Assembly: GCA_963828415.1 (NCBI GenBank)
Contig: CAWHEI010000012.1
Span: forward strand, 868,001 to 932,000
Direction of reading: 5' to 3'
DNA: 64,000 nucleotides
Source of the DNA: Sva-07 sp963828415
GTDB lineage: Bacteria > Actinomycetota > Acidimicrobiia > Acidimicrobiales > Ilumatobacteraceae
Numbering within the stretch: the stretch's first letter is position 1; every line of letters begins with the position of its first letter. A program made the position numbers and the translations under genes. Under the pieces are notes generated by a model that made no database searches, was not told where the DNA came from, and saw only the letters and a list, made by a program, of their open reading frames with translations. Below are positions 33,832 through 42,213 of this stretch, in pieces.

Positions 33832-34806
33832 TCAGCTCGCTGCGGTCACGGCATCGGAGACCGCCCGCAGGAAGTCGACGATGCGCGGACCCCAACGCGA
33901 CGCGACGTCGTCGTCGAGTTCGATGACGTTGCCGGTCTGCACCGCCGTCATGTCGGCCCATCCATCACGGGCGGCGACGGTCTCCAACGACTGGCCGCAG
34001 CACTTGGTGTCAGCGAGGAAGATCAGGTCGGGGTCGGCCGACACGACGAACTCGGCGCTGAGCTGCGGGTAGCCGCCCGAGTCTCCTTCGGCGGTGTCGG
34101 CGATGTTCTGCAGGCCCAGCAAGCCATAGAGCTCACCGAACAACGTCGTCGAGTCGAGCGAGAACAGCGTGTCGTCGAGCTCGTGAAAGACGGTCAAGGG
34201 TTCGTCGGGTGTCGGCGTCGTCGCGACGATCTCGTCGATCTCGGTCTGCATCGATTCGACCAGCGCTGCTGCCTCTTCCTCGTGGCCCGTCGCGGCGCCG
34301 AGTTCCTCGATCTGACGGAACGTGTCGTCGATCGTGACCGCAGCGGGTCCGTCCCACCAGCCGATGTCGAGTTCGTCGAGCTGCGGTCCGAGGCCGTTGA
34401 AGTCACCGCCGATCAGCACCAGATCGGGTTCGTACGCAGCGATCGCTTCGACGTTGTTGTCGAATGCCGACAGCTCGTTCGGCAGCGCCTGTGCCTCTTC
34501 GGGGTAGTCGGAGAACTCGTCGACGGCCACCAGGAGATCGCCGGCACCGATGGCGAACATGATCTCGGTGTGCGTCGGGCTGAGCGAGACGACCCGTTCG
34601 ACCTCGCCGCCGGTGTCGACCGACACGACGCTGTCATCCGTCGTCGGCGATTCCGGTGCGGTCGTCTCCGCAACGGATGCCGTGGCCGACACGTCGGACG
34701 TATCGGAACTCGATGCGTCATCGGATCCGCAGGCTGACGTCAGCAGCGTGAGCCCGGCAACGGCGCCGAGCAGTCGTCGGCCGAACCGGCCGGAGTGGGT
34801 GTTCAT
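33832..34806 (-). CDS. btuF: cobalamin-type ABC transporter substrate-binding lipoprotein
   Basis: A 324-residue lipoprotein with lipobox LTSAC (about Cys26) and a Ser/Thr-rich linker. The mature part is a BtuF/FepB-type clamp: RVVSLSPTHTEIMFAIGAGD is the usual start, YEPDLVLIGGDFN and LTVFHELDDTLFS continue, and a long central helix (FRQIEELGAATGHEEE) joins the lobes. It captures the ligand outside the membrane. It is first in the operon and directly follows a cobalamin riboswitch, which argues for a corrinoid ligand rather than iron. Confidence 0.88.
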   Translation of the reverse strand: MNTHSGRFGRRLLGAVAGLTLLTSACGSDDASSSDTSDVSATASVAETTAPESPTTDDSVVSVDTGGEVERVVSLSPTHTEIMFAIGAGDLLVAVDEFSDYPEEAQALPNELSAFDNNVEAIAAYEPDLVLIGGDFNGLGPQLDELDIGWWDGPAAVTIDDTFRQIEELGAATGHEEEAAALVESMQTEIDEIVATTPTPDEPLTVFHELDDTLFSLDSTTLFGELYGLLGLQNIADTAEGDSGGYPQLSAEFVVSADPDLIFLADTKCCGQSLETVAARDGWADMTAVQTGNVIELDDDVASRWGPRIVDFLRAVSDAVTAAS

Positions 34807-34894
34807 GGAATGCCTCCAATGTGAATGGAGGACAAGCTGGGTGCTGGTCGGATGTGTTCCGACCGGCGAGCCGTCCCTTGCCTCGAGGGTGTTG

Positions 34895-35000
34895 GTCGCG
34901 TCACAGGGCAGGCGACCGGGCTCGTCCCCGAAATGCTCGGGGAACCACCGTTGCGGGACAGCGCCGGGATCTCACCGGACTTCGCTGCGTCTGCGACAGT
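34895..35000 (-). promoter_or_regulatory. cobalamin riboswitch
   Basis: Read on the minus strand, the sequence has the conserved core GTCCGGTGAGATCCCGGCG followed by CTGTCCCGCAACGGT, then a hairpin (ccccgag...ctcgggg-like) and the GAGCCCGGTCGCCTGCC B12 box. This is the compact actinobacterial form of the adenosylcobalamin aptamer. It ends about 90 bases before the binding-protein ATG. That stretch also contains a short hairpin next to the start (cctccattcacattggagg) that could be the expression platform hiding the ribosome site. Confidence 0.9.
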
Positions 35001-35039
35001 TCGACATCGTACTTCGCTGTGCGTACGCTCCCCAAGCTC

Positions 35040-35621
35040 ATGACCGACCAGAATCAGGCAGACGCCATCCCCACAGAAGATCCGCGACCCGACGGGCTAC
35101 GCGGCGCGGACTCGCTCGTCGTGCTCAACACCGGCAACGGCAAGGGCAAGTCGTCGTCAGCGTTCGGGATGATGATCCGCGGCGTCGCTCGCGGTTGGAA
35201 CGTCGCGGTCGTCCAGTTCATCAAGTCGGGCGACTGGAAGGTCGGCGAGGAGAAGATCGGACGTCAGCTGGGCGTCGACTGGCATGCGTTCGGCGACGGA
35301 TTCACCTGGGACTCCGAGGACCTCACCAACGATCGCGCCCACGCCGCCGCCGGGTGGGCCAAGGCCGCCGAACTCATGCAGGCGGGCGAGCATCAGCTGG
35401 TGATCTTCGACGAGCTCACCTACCTCCCCTCGTTCGGGTGGATCGACGTCGCGGAGATCGTCGAGGCGATCGAGGCGCGGCCACGCCACGTCAACGTGAT
35501 CATCACCGGTCGAGACGCAGCGCCCGAGCTGATCGAGCTCGCCGACACCGTCACCGAGATGCGCGAGGTCAAACACGCCTACCAACAGGGCATCCGCGCG
35601 ATGCGCGGGATCGACTACTGA
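35040..35621 (+). CDS. cobO: cob(I)yrinic acid a,c-diamide adenosyltransferase
   Basis: A 193-residue CobA/CobO-type adenosyltransferase that attaches the 5'-deoxyadenosyl group to the corrinoid cobalt. The P-loop is VLNTGNGKGKSSSAFG, VVQFIKSGDWKVGEE follows, and HQLVIFDELTYLPSFGW carries the Walker-B-like acidic residues. ATG 35040 is the family start; the longer frame upstream crosses the riboswitch. It is divergent from the B12 uptake operon and 8 bases before cobT, so adenosylation and lower-ligand activation of imported corrinoid are encoded together. No other corrin ring synthesis genes are in the window. Confidence 0.93.
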   Translation: MTDQNQADAIPTEDPRPDGLRGADSLVVLNTGNGKGKSSSAFGMMIRGVARGWNVAVVQFIKSGDWKVGEEKIGRQLGVDWHAFGDGFTWDSEDLTNDRAHAAAGWAKAAELMQAGEHQLVIFDELTYLPSFGWIDVAEIVEAIEARPRHVNVIITGRDAAPELIELADTVTEMREVKHAYQQGIRAMRGIDY

Positions 35622-35629
35622 GGTATCCC

Positions 35630-36625
35630 ATGTCGTCGATGTTGCGCGATCGGTTGGTGGATCTGCCTGCCCACGACGCGGCCGCGTTCGACGCCATCCA
35701 CCAGCGAGCAGCGCACCTGTTGCGCCCGAGCGGCGCGCTCGCCTGGCTCGACGAGATCGCCGCGTGGGTGGCGGGTTGGCAACGAACGACGTCGCCGGCG
35801 GTCGATCGACCGGCGGCGCTGGTGTTCGCCGCCGATCATGGCGTTGCCGCGGCGACCAAGGTCAGCGCCTATCCGACCGGGATCACCGAAGCACTCTTCG
35901 GAGCGTTCCAGCAGGGGCGCTCCACCATTGCTGCGTTCGCGCAGATCGCCGGCGCGTCGGTTCGTGCGATCGACGTGGGCATCGGGCAACCGACCGGCGA
36001 CATCCGTTTCGAAGCGGCGATGACCGCCGAGCGCTTCGATGAGATCGTCGCGCTGGCCTTCGACGCGGTCGATGGGCTCGACTGCGACCTCCTGGTCCTC
36101 GGCGAGATCGGAATCGGCAACACCACGCCATCGGCGGCAATCGCCGCCGCACTCGCCGGGGGCGAGACCGCAGCGTGGGTGGGGCGGGGAACCGGCGTGG
36201 ACGACGAGGGGTTGGCCCGCAAGCGGGCGGCCGTCCAGGAGTCGGTGCGCCGGATCGCCGGGATCACCGACCCGCTCGAGATCCTGCGCGAGGTCGGCGG
36301 GTCAGAGCTGGTCGCCGTCGCCGCCGCCTCGGTGGCGGCACGTCACCGTTCGATCCCGGTGGTGCTCGATGGCTACGTCGTCACGTCCGCCGTCCTGCCG
36401 CTGGTGATGGTCAACCCGGCCGCGATCGACCACTGCACGGTCGGGCACTGCTCGACCGAACCGGGGCACCGCAAACTGTTGGAGCGTCTCGACAAGCGAC
36501 CACTGCTCGACCTCGACATGCGCCTGGGCGAAGGCTCGGGGGCGATGGCGGCAGTACCGCTCATCGCGATGGCGTGCGCCGGTGTCACGAAGGTGCCGAC
36601 GTACGACGAGTGGTTCGGTCGCTAA
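35630..36625 (+). CDS. cobT: nicotinate-nucleotide--dimethylbenzimidazole phosphoribosyltransferase
   Basis: A 331-residue CobT, which makes alpha-ribazole phosphate for the lower ligand of B12. Family features are ALVFAADHGVAAATKVSAYP, VLGEIGIGNTTPSAAIAAAL, GRGTGVDDEGLARKR, the PVVLDGYVVTSA strand and the C-terminal LLDLDMRLGEGSGAM, whose Glu matches the catalytic base. The ATG at 35630 is 8 bases after the cobO stop, so the two genes are co-transcribed. Together with btuFCD this indicates corrinoid salvage and remodelling. Confidence 0.95.
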   Translation: MSSMLRDRLVDLPAHDAAAFDAIHQRAAHLLRPSGALAWLDEIAAWVAGWQRTTSPAVDRPAALVFAADHGVAAATKVSAYPTGITEALFGAFQQGRSTIAAFAQIAGASVRAIDVGIGQPTGDIRFEAAMTAERFDEIVALAFDAVDGLDCDLLVLGEIGIGNTTPSAAIAAALAGGETAAWVGRGTGVDDEGLARKRAAVQESVRRIAGITDPLEILREVGGSELVAVAAASVAARHRSIPVVLDGYVVTSAVLPLVMVNPAAIDHCTVGHCSTEPGHRKLLERLDKRPLLDLDMRLGEGSGAMAAVPLIAMACAGVTKVPTYDEWFGR

Positions 36626-36634
36626 CCTCGCCAC

Positions 36635-37579
36635 GTGCAAATTCCCACGCCTGTCGCCCAGGTCATCCGCGGTTTCACGATGGGCTCGGCCGACATCGTG
36701 CCGGGCGTGTCCGGAGGCACGGTTGCGCTCGTCCTCGGTATCTACGACCAACTGATCCACAACATCAGCCAGGGTGCGCACGCAATCAAGCAGTTGTTGA
36801 CACGCGACGTCAGCGGCGCGATCGACACGCTCAAACGCATCGAATGGATCTGGCTGTTCACGTTGCTCGCCGGCATCCTCGCCGCGGTCTTTGCGTTGTC
36901 GTCAGTGATCGAGACGCTGCTCGACGAACAGCCGATCCGGATGTCCGCCCTGTTCTTCGGACTGATCCTGGGCTCGATCTGGGTCGCCGTGCGGATGCTC
37001 GACAAGATCGACGGCATCTCCATCGCCTTGATGCTCGGCATCGGAGGCGCGATGTTCCTGCTGCTCGGCCTGCGCTCCGACACCGCCGTGGCCGACTCCG
37101 CCGCCGAGGTCGTCACGAAGCCCTGGTGGGTCTTCTTCCTCGCCGGAGCGATCGCGATCTCCGCGATGATTCTGCCCGGCATCTCCGGCTCGTTCATCCT
37201 CGTGGTATTGGGCATGTACACCGAGGTGCTCGGCGCAGTGAACGACCGCGACTTCACGGTGCTGATCGCCTTCACGCTCGGCTGCGTGGTCGGCCTCGCT
37301 CTGTTCTCGACGTTGCTGAACTGGCTGCTCGAGCGGTATCACCGCTGGGTGCTGGCGGCGATGATCGGGTTGATGCTCGGTTCCATGCGCGTGCTCTGGC
37401 CGTGGCCGAACGGCACCAACACCACCACGATGACGTTGCCCCGCGACGACGTTGCCATCCCGCTCATGCTCATCATCGTCGGCGCTGCGGTCGTGGTGAT
37501 CGTCGACCTCATCGCCGTCCGTTTCGTGCACGTGGAGCCGCTGCACGAACACGACGCCGCCGTCGACGCTGCTCGCTGA
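36635..37579 (+). CDS. DUF368 membrane protein, candidate undecaprenyl-phosphate translocase (PopT type)
   Basis: A 314-residue membrane protein of the DUF368 family. It has the hallmark repeats GFTMGSADIVPGVSGGTVAL near the N-terminus and SAMILPGISGSFILVVLGMY in the second half, about nine or ten hydrophobic segments, and a His/Asp-rich tail. Members from other bacteria have been reported to recycle undecaprenyl phosphate across the membrane for cell-wall synthesis; that role is assumed here by family. The GTG start at 36635 is 9 bases after cobT. The link to cobT is likely only positional. Confidence 0.88.
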   Translation: MQIPTPVAQVIRGFTMGSADIVPGVSGGTVALVLGIYDQLIHNISQGAHAIKQLLTRDVSGAIDTLKRIEWIWLFTLLAGILAAVFALSSVIETLLDEQPIRMSALFFGLILGSIWVAVRMLDKIDGISIALMLGIGGAMFLLLGLRSDTAVADSAAEVVTKPWWVFFLAGAIAISAMILPGISGSFILVVLGMYTEVLGAVNDRDFTVLIAFTLGCVVGLALFSTLLNWLLERYHRWVLAAMIGLMLGSMRVLWPWPNGTNTTTMTLPRDDVAIPLMLIIVGAAVVVIVDLIAVRFVHVEPLHEHDAAVDAAR

Positions 37580-37659
37580 GCGTCGACGACGACGATGGTG
37601 GTGGTGGTGGTCGGAGAACTCACCGAAGTTCGCCGATGCACTCCGTTCGTCGACCGTGG

Positions 37660-39033
37660 TCAATCGGCGGATTCGAGACGGGGATGGACGGACGCGTCGA
37701 GGCGGAACCGGCCACGTCCGGTCTTCACGATTCGAATCGGCACGTCACGTTCCTCCAGACGGCGCTTGAGCAGGATCAGCCGACTCTCGAGGTTGTCCTT
37801 GAAGCCCGGGAGATCGAGGCTCGGGTCGAGACGCAGCTCGCGATTGGTGAAGTCGATCCGCCCGTCGGCGGCGTGTTGGCGCAGGAGGCTCCACAGGATG
37901 CGTCCGGCGACTCCCTTGATCAGGTAGTCGCCGCCCACGAACACGCTGCCATCGACGGGGAAGAAGCGGACGGCCAACTCGCCGTCCGGGATGGCGCCCG
38001 GAGCGGTTCGATCGATCGGAGGGCCGGCCGAGACTCCGTCGGGCCCTTCGCGCTCCGCAGCACGGACGTGCTCGATCGCGCTCGCCACCAGCGACGTGGT
38101 GATGCACAACAACTGCTCGTCGATGGCGTCGAACGCCACGGGTCGGCGGCTCTCGGCCACGAGCGCGCCGATCAGTTCACCACGCGCCATCGCCGGCACC
38201 ACGATCCGGCTCTGCACGCCGTCGATCTCGACCACCGGCAGCTCGTGACCGGGGCCGATGCCCTGGTGCTCGTACTCCCGACGGATCGTTCGGGCGTACT
38301 TCCTCATCTGGTGCAGACCTCCGATGCGCATCGGTTCGCAGCGCGCAGCAGCGAGGCCGATCTGACCGCTCCCGAGGGCCACCTCCGCGCCCACACCCTG
38401 CGTGTCGAACCCGTGGCTACCGATCGCGTAGAGCCGAGTGCCGCTTTCGTCGAGCAGCATCAGCACGGTGTGGCGGTAGCCCAGGATCCGGTCGAGCCCC
38501 TCGAGCGTTGCATTGACGACCGCGTCGAGATCGCCGGCGCGAGCGATGCATCGGGCCAGTTCGGCGAGCCCTCCGAGCTCGGCCGACGAGCGACGCTCGG
38601 TCGGCACATCGCTCGGCAGCGAACCCGACGGGTTCGGCGGGTTCTGCTCGATCGCAACCACCCTGAACACGTCGGCAGCGCGCAACCGGTAGACGTCTTG
38701 CATGTTCTCCAACACGGCGAGCGCCTCGATGTCGGCTCGCAACCGATCGAACACCGGACCGCGCCGCTCGGTCCGTTCGTAGACCAACACCAGCCGGAAC
38801 TCGTCGTGGGTCACCGGGTCCATCAGCAACAGGCTCGCTCTCGGGTTGTCGGCGAGGTTGCGCGATGTCTTCGACATGAACTGGTTCGACAGCGCCAGGC
38901 GTTCGTCATCGACGCGGTGCGCCCGCGAGATGTAGGTGACGTTGACGATGCCATCCGCTGACGCCGTCGCGAGCACCGCCGGAATGGCACCGCCGAAACA
39001 GCGTTCGATGTCGTTCAGCGTCAGTTCATCCAC
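37660..39033 (-). CDS. FMN-binding PPOX domain-GAF domain protein with C-terminal winged-helix-like region
   Basis: A 457-residue protein in three parts. Residues 1-125 resemble pyridoxamine-5'-phosphate oxidase-like flavin-binding proteins (PAVLATASADGIVNVTYISR, SLLLMDPVTHDEFRLVL). Residues about 150-310 form a GAF domain (ARCIARAGDLDAVVNATL, TVLMLLDESGTRLYAIGSHG, GALVAESRRPVAFDAIDEQL). Residues about 330-457 have a WSLLRQHAADGRIDFTNREL segment and basic end like a winged helix. I infer a redox or flavin sensor that controls transcription. GTG 39033 overlaps the stop of the next PPOX gene by 8 bases, so the two are coupled. Confidence 0.7.
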   Translation of the reverse strand: MDELTLNDIERCFGGAIPAVLATASADGIVNVTYISRAHRVDDERLALSNQFMSKTSRNLADNPRASLLLMDPVTHDEFRLVLVYERTERRGPVFDRLRADIEALAVLENMQDVYRLRAADVFRVVAIEQNPPNPSGSLPSDVPTERRSSAELGGLAELARCIARAGDLDAVVNATLEGLDRILGYRHTVLMLLDESGTRLYAIGSHGFDTQGVGAEVALGSGQIGLAAARCEPMRIGGLHQMRKYARTIRREYEHQGIGPGHELPVVEIDGVQSRIVVPAMARGELIGALVAESRRPVAFDAIDEQLLCITTSLVASAIEHVRAAEREGPDGVSAGPPIDRTAPGAIPDGELAVRFFPVDGSVFVGGDYLIKGVAGRILWSLLRQHAADGRIDFTNRELRLDPSLDLPGFKDNLESRLILLKRRLEERDVPIRIVKTGRGRFRLDASVHPRLESAD

Positions 39034-39502
39034 CGGCCGATCCTCCGATCGCGGACCCCGCCGACGGGCCCGGCGTCTGGTCGAACGACTCCTCGACGAT
39101 CATCTCCACGACGACCATCCGCTGAGGCAACATCCGACGCAGTGACTCCAACGGGTTGCCGTCGGTGCGGTGCACCGCCTCGAAGAAGGTCTCGCTCTGC
39201 AATCGGGCGAGTTCGACATCGGCGGCGGTCGGCGCCTCGACCACCAGCGGCCGGCCTTTGAGCTGCACCGACTGGTAGGTGCTCACCTCGGCGCCGGTCA
39301 ACGACACGGTTGCAGATTGCAGATTGTCGATGACCGCCTGATCGTCGGCGCTCATCACGAACCGGACACGACCGCTGTCGGCGTCGACGACCGTTGCAGC
39401 CCACGCTCGATCAGCGCGTGGTTCGCCGTCGGCCGAGACCGTGCCGACCACCAGGCCGGCACCCGTCTCGAGCATCTCCACCAACTCCGTTGCGAACGCC
39501 AC
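39026..39502 (-). CDS. pyridoxamine 5'-phosphate oxidase-like flavin-binding protein
   Basis: A small protein of about 158 residues with a single PPOX split-barrel (GAGLVVGTVSADGEPRADRAW, RVRFVMSADDQAVIDNL, TVSLTGAEVSTYQSVQLKG). Such proteins bind FMN, F420 or heme and act as oxidases, reductases or stress proteins; the reaction is unknown. I start at GTG 39502, which has GGGAGG upstream; an ATG at 39574 would extend into the intergenic region shared with the divergent hemerythrin gene. It precedes and overlaps the PPOX-GAF gene, forming a two-gene operon. Confidence 0.75.
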   Translation of the reverse strand: MAFATELVEMLETGAGLVVGTVSADGEPRADRAWAATVVDADSGRVRFVMSADDQAVIDNLQSATVSLTGAEVSTYQSVQLKGRPLVVEAPTAADVELARLQSETFFEAVHRTDGNPLESLRRMLPQRMVVVEMIVEESFDQTPGPSAGSAIGGSAGG

Positions 39503-39607
39503 CACAGCCTCCCTGAACGATCTCTGAGGATACGTGAGTGAACTCTTCAGATCGACATACGAACAGTTCAGCAACGGCGGCCCTGTCGAATCTTCACGAT
39601 GGTTTCT

Positions 39608-39630
39608 GTCGACTCGACGGTCGAGTCGAC
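39608..39630. promoter_or_regulatory. perfect 23-base palindrome upstream of hemerythrin gene
   Basis: GTCGACTCGA and TCGAGTCGAC flank CGG, a perfect inverted repeat ending 12 bases before the ATG at 39643. It lies in the 140-base divergent gap with the PPOX gene. A dimeric repressor site or an RNA hairpin near the ribosome site is possible; nothing shows which. Confidence 0.65.
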
Positions 39631-39642
39631 GGAAAGGAACAC

Positions 39643-40359
39643 ATGACCACCATCAGCCACCCGATCGCCATCGTCGATCCGGACTTCCGGATCCCGGCCG
39701 TCGACCTGTACCGCGACATCCACAAGGGGATTCGTGCCGAGCTGTTCGCCGTCACGACGGCCGCCGGAAGCATCGATCCCTCGGACCGATGTGACCGAGC
39801 CGCACTGGCCGAACACGTTGCGTCGATTGCCGGCGTACTCGAGTCGCACGCCCACCACGAGGATGCCGTCATCGACCCGGTACTCGAACGCCACCTGCCG
39901 CAGCTGGCGAACGAGATCAACGCCGATCACGAGCGCTTGGAGGCGATGTTCGCATCGATCACCGATCTCGCCGGTGCCGCCATCGACGCGGCGGACCACG
40001 ACGAGCGCCGTCTGCTGCAACTGCTCCACCTCGACCTCGCGAGTTTCACCAGCTCGTATCTCGACCACATCGACCTGGAGGAACGAGCCGTGATGCAACG
40101 ACTCCCCCAGCTGATCGGCGTCGACGAGATCGCAGCGATGCATGGAGCAATCGTCAGCTCGATCCCGCCCGAAGAGATGGCGCAGAGCCTGTCGTTCATG
40201 CTGCCGGCGATGAACCTCGACGACCGCGCCGACCTGTTCATGGGCATGCGGACGGCCGCACCGCGCGAGGCATTCGATGCCACCGTCGGGCTGGCGAGGT
40301 CGGTGCTGCGACCCGCGGACTTTGCAGCGCTCGCCGACAAGATCGGGGTGGCACGATGA
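39643..40359 (+). CDS. hemerythrin-like HHE-domain protein
   Basis: A 238-residue helical protein with a hemerythrin/HHE-type set of histidines and acids. HVASIAGVLESHAHHEDAVIDPVLERH contains the H...HxxxE pattern, shown here in two parts (LAEHVASIAGVLESHAHHED and DPVLERHLP). A further EINADHERLEAMF and LDHIDLEERAVMQRL complete a di-iron pocket. It may bind O2, NO or iron. I start at ATG 39643, where MTTISHPIAIVDPDFR begins and GGAAAGGA precedes. It overlaps the following lipoprotein gene by 4 bases (ATGA), so the two are co-translated. A perfect palindrome sits just upstream. Confidence 0.8.
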   Translation: MTTISHPIAIVDPDFRIPAVDLYRDIHKGIRAELFAVTTAAGSIDPSDRCDRAALAEHVASIAGVLESHAHHEDAVIDPVLERHLPQLANEINADHERLEAMFASITDLAGAAIDAADHDERRLLQLLHLDLASFTSSYLDHIDLEERAVMQRLPQLIGVDEIAAMHGAIVSSIPPEEMAQSLSFMLPAMNLDDRADLFMGMRTAAPREAFDATVGLARSVLRPADFAALADKIGVAR

Positions 40360-40874
40360 GACCGACCGCACTGGCTCTCTTCGTCTGCACACCGCTGCTG
40401 TTCGCTGCGTGTGGCGACGAACCCGATGCCGACACCTCCACTGGTGTGCTCGACGTGACACTCAGCGACTTCTCGTTCGGGGACCTCCCCGAGAACGTCG
40501 CGGCGGGCACCCGCCTTCAGATCGACAACACATCGACGGCCGAGTTGCACGAGCTGGTCGCCGTACGGTTGGCGGTCGGTGACGAGCGCTCGGTCGACGA
40601 GATCGTGGCCTCAGGTCTGGAGGACGTGTTGGCGGCCGGTCCACCGACGGCGGTGCTGCTGGCCGCGCCAGGCGGCGAGCAGATCGCCGCCGTCGGCGAC
40701 GGCGTGCTCGCCGAACCGGGCCGCTACCTGCTGGTGTGCGCGATCCCGACCGGCGCGAACCCCGAGGAGTACCTGGAGGCCGCCGCGACCAGTGATGGCC
40801 CGCCGAACGTCGACGGCGGACCACCGCATTTCGTCAACGGCATGGCCGATGTCATCGACGTGACCGAGCGATGA
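40356..40874 (+). CDS. lipoprotein with cupredoxin-like features
   Basis: A 172-residue lipoprotein with signal peptide and lipobox LFAAC. The mature part is beta-rich, with DVTLSDFSFGDLPENVAAGT as in small plastocyanin-like proteins. His in AELHELVAVRL, Cys in YLLVCAIPTGANPEEY and His and Met in PPHFVNGMADVI could form a copper site in the usual H-C-H-M order, but the Cys-to-His gap is much longer than in classic cupredoxins. The call is therefore tentative. Its ATGA overlap with the hemerythrin-like gene suggests a shared redox or metal function outside the membrane. Confidence 0.6.
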   Translation: MRPTALALFVCTPLLFAACGDEPDADTSTGVLDVTLSDFSFGDLPENVAAGTRLQIDNTSTAELHELVAVRLAVGDERSVDEIVASGLEDVLAAGPPTAVLLAAPGGEQIAAVGDGVLAEPGRYLLVCAIPTGANPEEYLEAAATSDGPPNVDGGPPHFVNGMADVIDVTER

Positions 40875-40934
40875 GCACCGCATGCATGACCGGGACGTTG
40901 AACGGTGACCTGATCGAGGCTGCGCGAACGCGGT

Positions 40935-42128
40935 TCAGCCGTTGACGAGGGCAGCGAACCGGTCGATGCCCTCGACCAGGTCGTCGTCACCGAGGGCGAA
41001 CGAGAAGCGGCCGTAGCCACCGAGCCCGAACGCCTCACCCGGCACGAACGCAACCTTGGCCTTGTCGAGCACCAGGTCGGCGAGCTCGAGCGTGTTGGTC
41101 GCCGTGGCACCGTCGATCGGTCGGTTGAGCAGGCCGGTGAGGTCCGGGTACGCGTAGAACGCACCCTGCGGCTCGAGGCAGGTGACGCCGTCGATCGCGT
41201 TGAGCTTGGTCCACATCGTCTGGGCCCGGCGGGCGAACGCTGTGCGCATCATCACCACGTCGTCGAGCGAACCCGACACCGCGGCGAGCGCTGCGCGCTG
41301 CGACACGTTGGCGACGTTCGACGTCGCGTGGCTCTGGAAGTTGGTCGAGGCCTTGATGACGTCGTCGGGGCCGATCATCCAGCCGACGCGCCAACCGGTC
41401 ATCGCGTACGTCTTGGCGACGCCGTTGACGATGATGCACTGGTTGGCGAGTTCGGGAACGACCGTCGGCATCGACACGAAGGTGTTGTCGCCGTAGGTGA
41501 GGTGTTCGTAGATCTCGTCGGTGATCACCCAGACGCCCTTGTCGAGCGCCCACTCGCCGATCGCCTTGACCATGTCGGGCGGGCAGACCGAGCCCGACGG
41601 GTTGTCGGGGCTCACGAACAGCAGCACCTTGGTGCGTTCGGTGTAGGCGGCGTCGAGCTGTTCGATCGTGACCTGGAAGCCGCTGGCGGCATCGGTGTCG
41701 ATGACCACCGGGACGCCACCGGCGAGCGTGATCGCTTCGGGGTACGTCGTCCAGAAGGGAGCGGGGCAGATGACCTCGTCGCCCGGATCGCAGAGCGCAG
41801 CGAAGGCGGTGTAGACGGCGTGCTTGCCGCCGTTGGTGACGAGCACTTGCGACGCGGTGCAGTCGAAGCCGGAGTCGCGCTCGGTCTTGTCGGCGATCGC
41901 CTGCTTCAGCTCGGGGAGCCCGCCGGCCGGCGAGTACTTGTGGTTCTTCGGGTCGCGGCACGCCTCGACGGCCGCTTCGACGATGTGGGCGGGGGTCGGG
42001 AAGTCGGGTTCGCCGGCCCCGAAGCCGATCACGTTCTCGCCGGCGGCCTGCAGTGCCTTGGCCTTGGCGTCGACCGCGAGGGTGGCGGAGGGGGCGATTG
42101 CGGCGAGTCGTTCGGAGGTGCGCTTCAC
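40935..42128 (-). CDS. aspartate aminotransferase-type class I transaminase
   Basis: A 397-residue fold-type I PLP enzyme. ENVIGFGAGEPDFPTPAHI is the AspC-I signature and KYSPAGGLPELKQAIADK follows. VFVSPDNPSGSV-like SPDNPSGSVCPP carries the PLP-contacting Asn. The Schiff-base lysine is in VNGVAKTYAMTGWRVGW, and the C-terminal Arg lies in GRFSFALG. Enzymes of this subclass interconvert aspartate or prephenate-type amino acids with 2-oxoglutarate. GTG 42128 is used because VKRTSERLAAIAPSATLAVDAKAKAL is the family N-terminus (in shorter form, VKRTSERLAAIAPSATL). It is divergent from serC. Confidence 0.92.
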   Translation of the reverse strand: MKRTSERLAAIAPSATLAVDAKAKALQAAGENVIGFGAGEPDFPTPAHIVEAAVEACRDPKNHKYSPAGGLPELKQAIADKTERDSGFDCTASQVLVTNGGKHAVYTAFAALCDPGDEVICPAPFWTTYPEAITLAGGVPVVIDTDAASGFQVTIEQLDAAYTERTKVLLFVSPDNPSGSVCPPDMVKAIGEWALDKGVWVITDEIYEHLTYGDNTFVSMPTVVPELANQCIIVNGVAKTYAMTGWRVGWMIGPDDVIKASTNFQSHATSNVANVSQRAALAAVSGSLDDVVMMRTAFARRAQTMWTKLNAIDGVTCLEPQGAFYAYPDLTGLLNRPIDGATATNTLELADLVLDKAKVAFVPGEAFGLGGYGRFSFALGDDDLVEGIDRFAALVNG

Positions 42129-42213
42129 GTCCGTCAGCCTGCCACAGCCGACCTCGCATCCCAACGAGGAAATGGACCCGAAACGGGCCGTGGGATCCGT
42201 CGATACCGGCGCC

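Noticed and set aside
34950..35040. Second cobalamin riboswitch on the plus strand for cobO
   Set aside because: The conserved core reads correctly only on the minus strand; the plus strand lacks the B12 box order.
36175..38961. Very long plus-strand frame of 928 residues
   Set aside because: Overlaps cobT, the DUF368 gene and the PPOX-GAF gene in other frames; no coherent domain, only GC-driven absence of stops.
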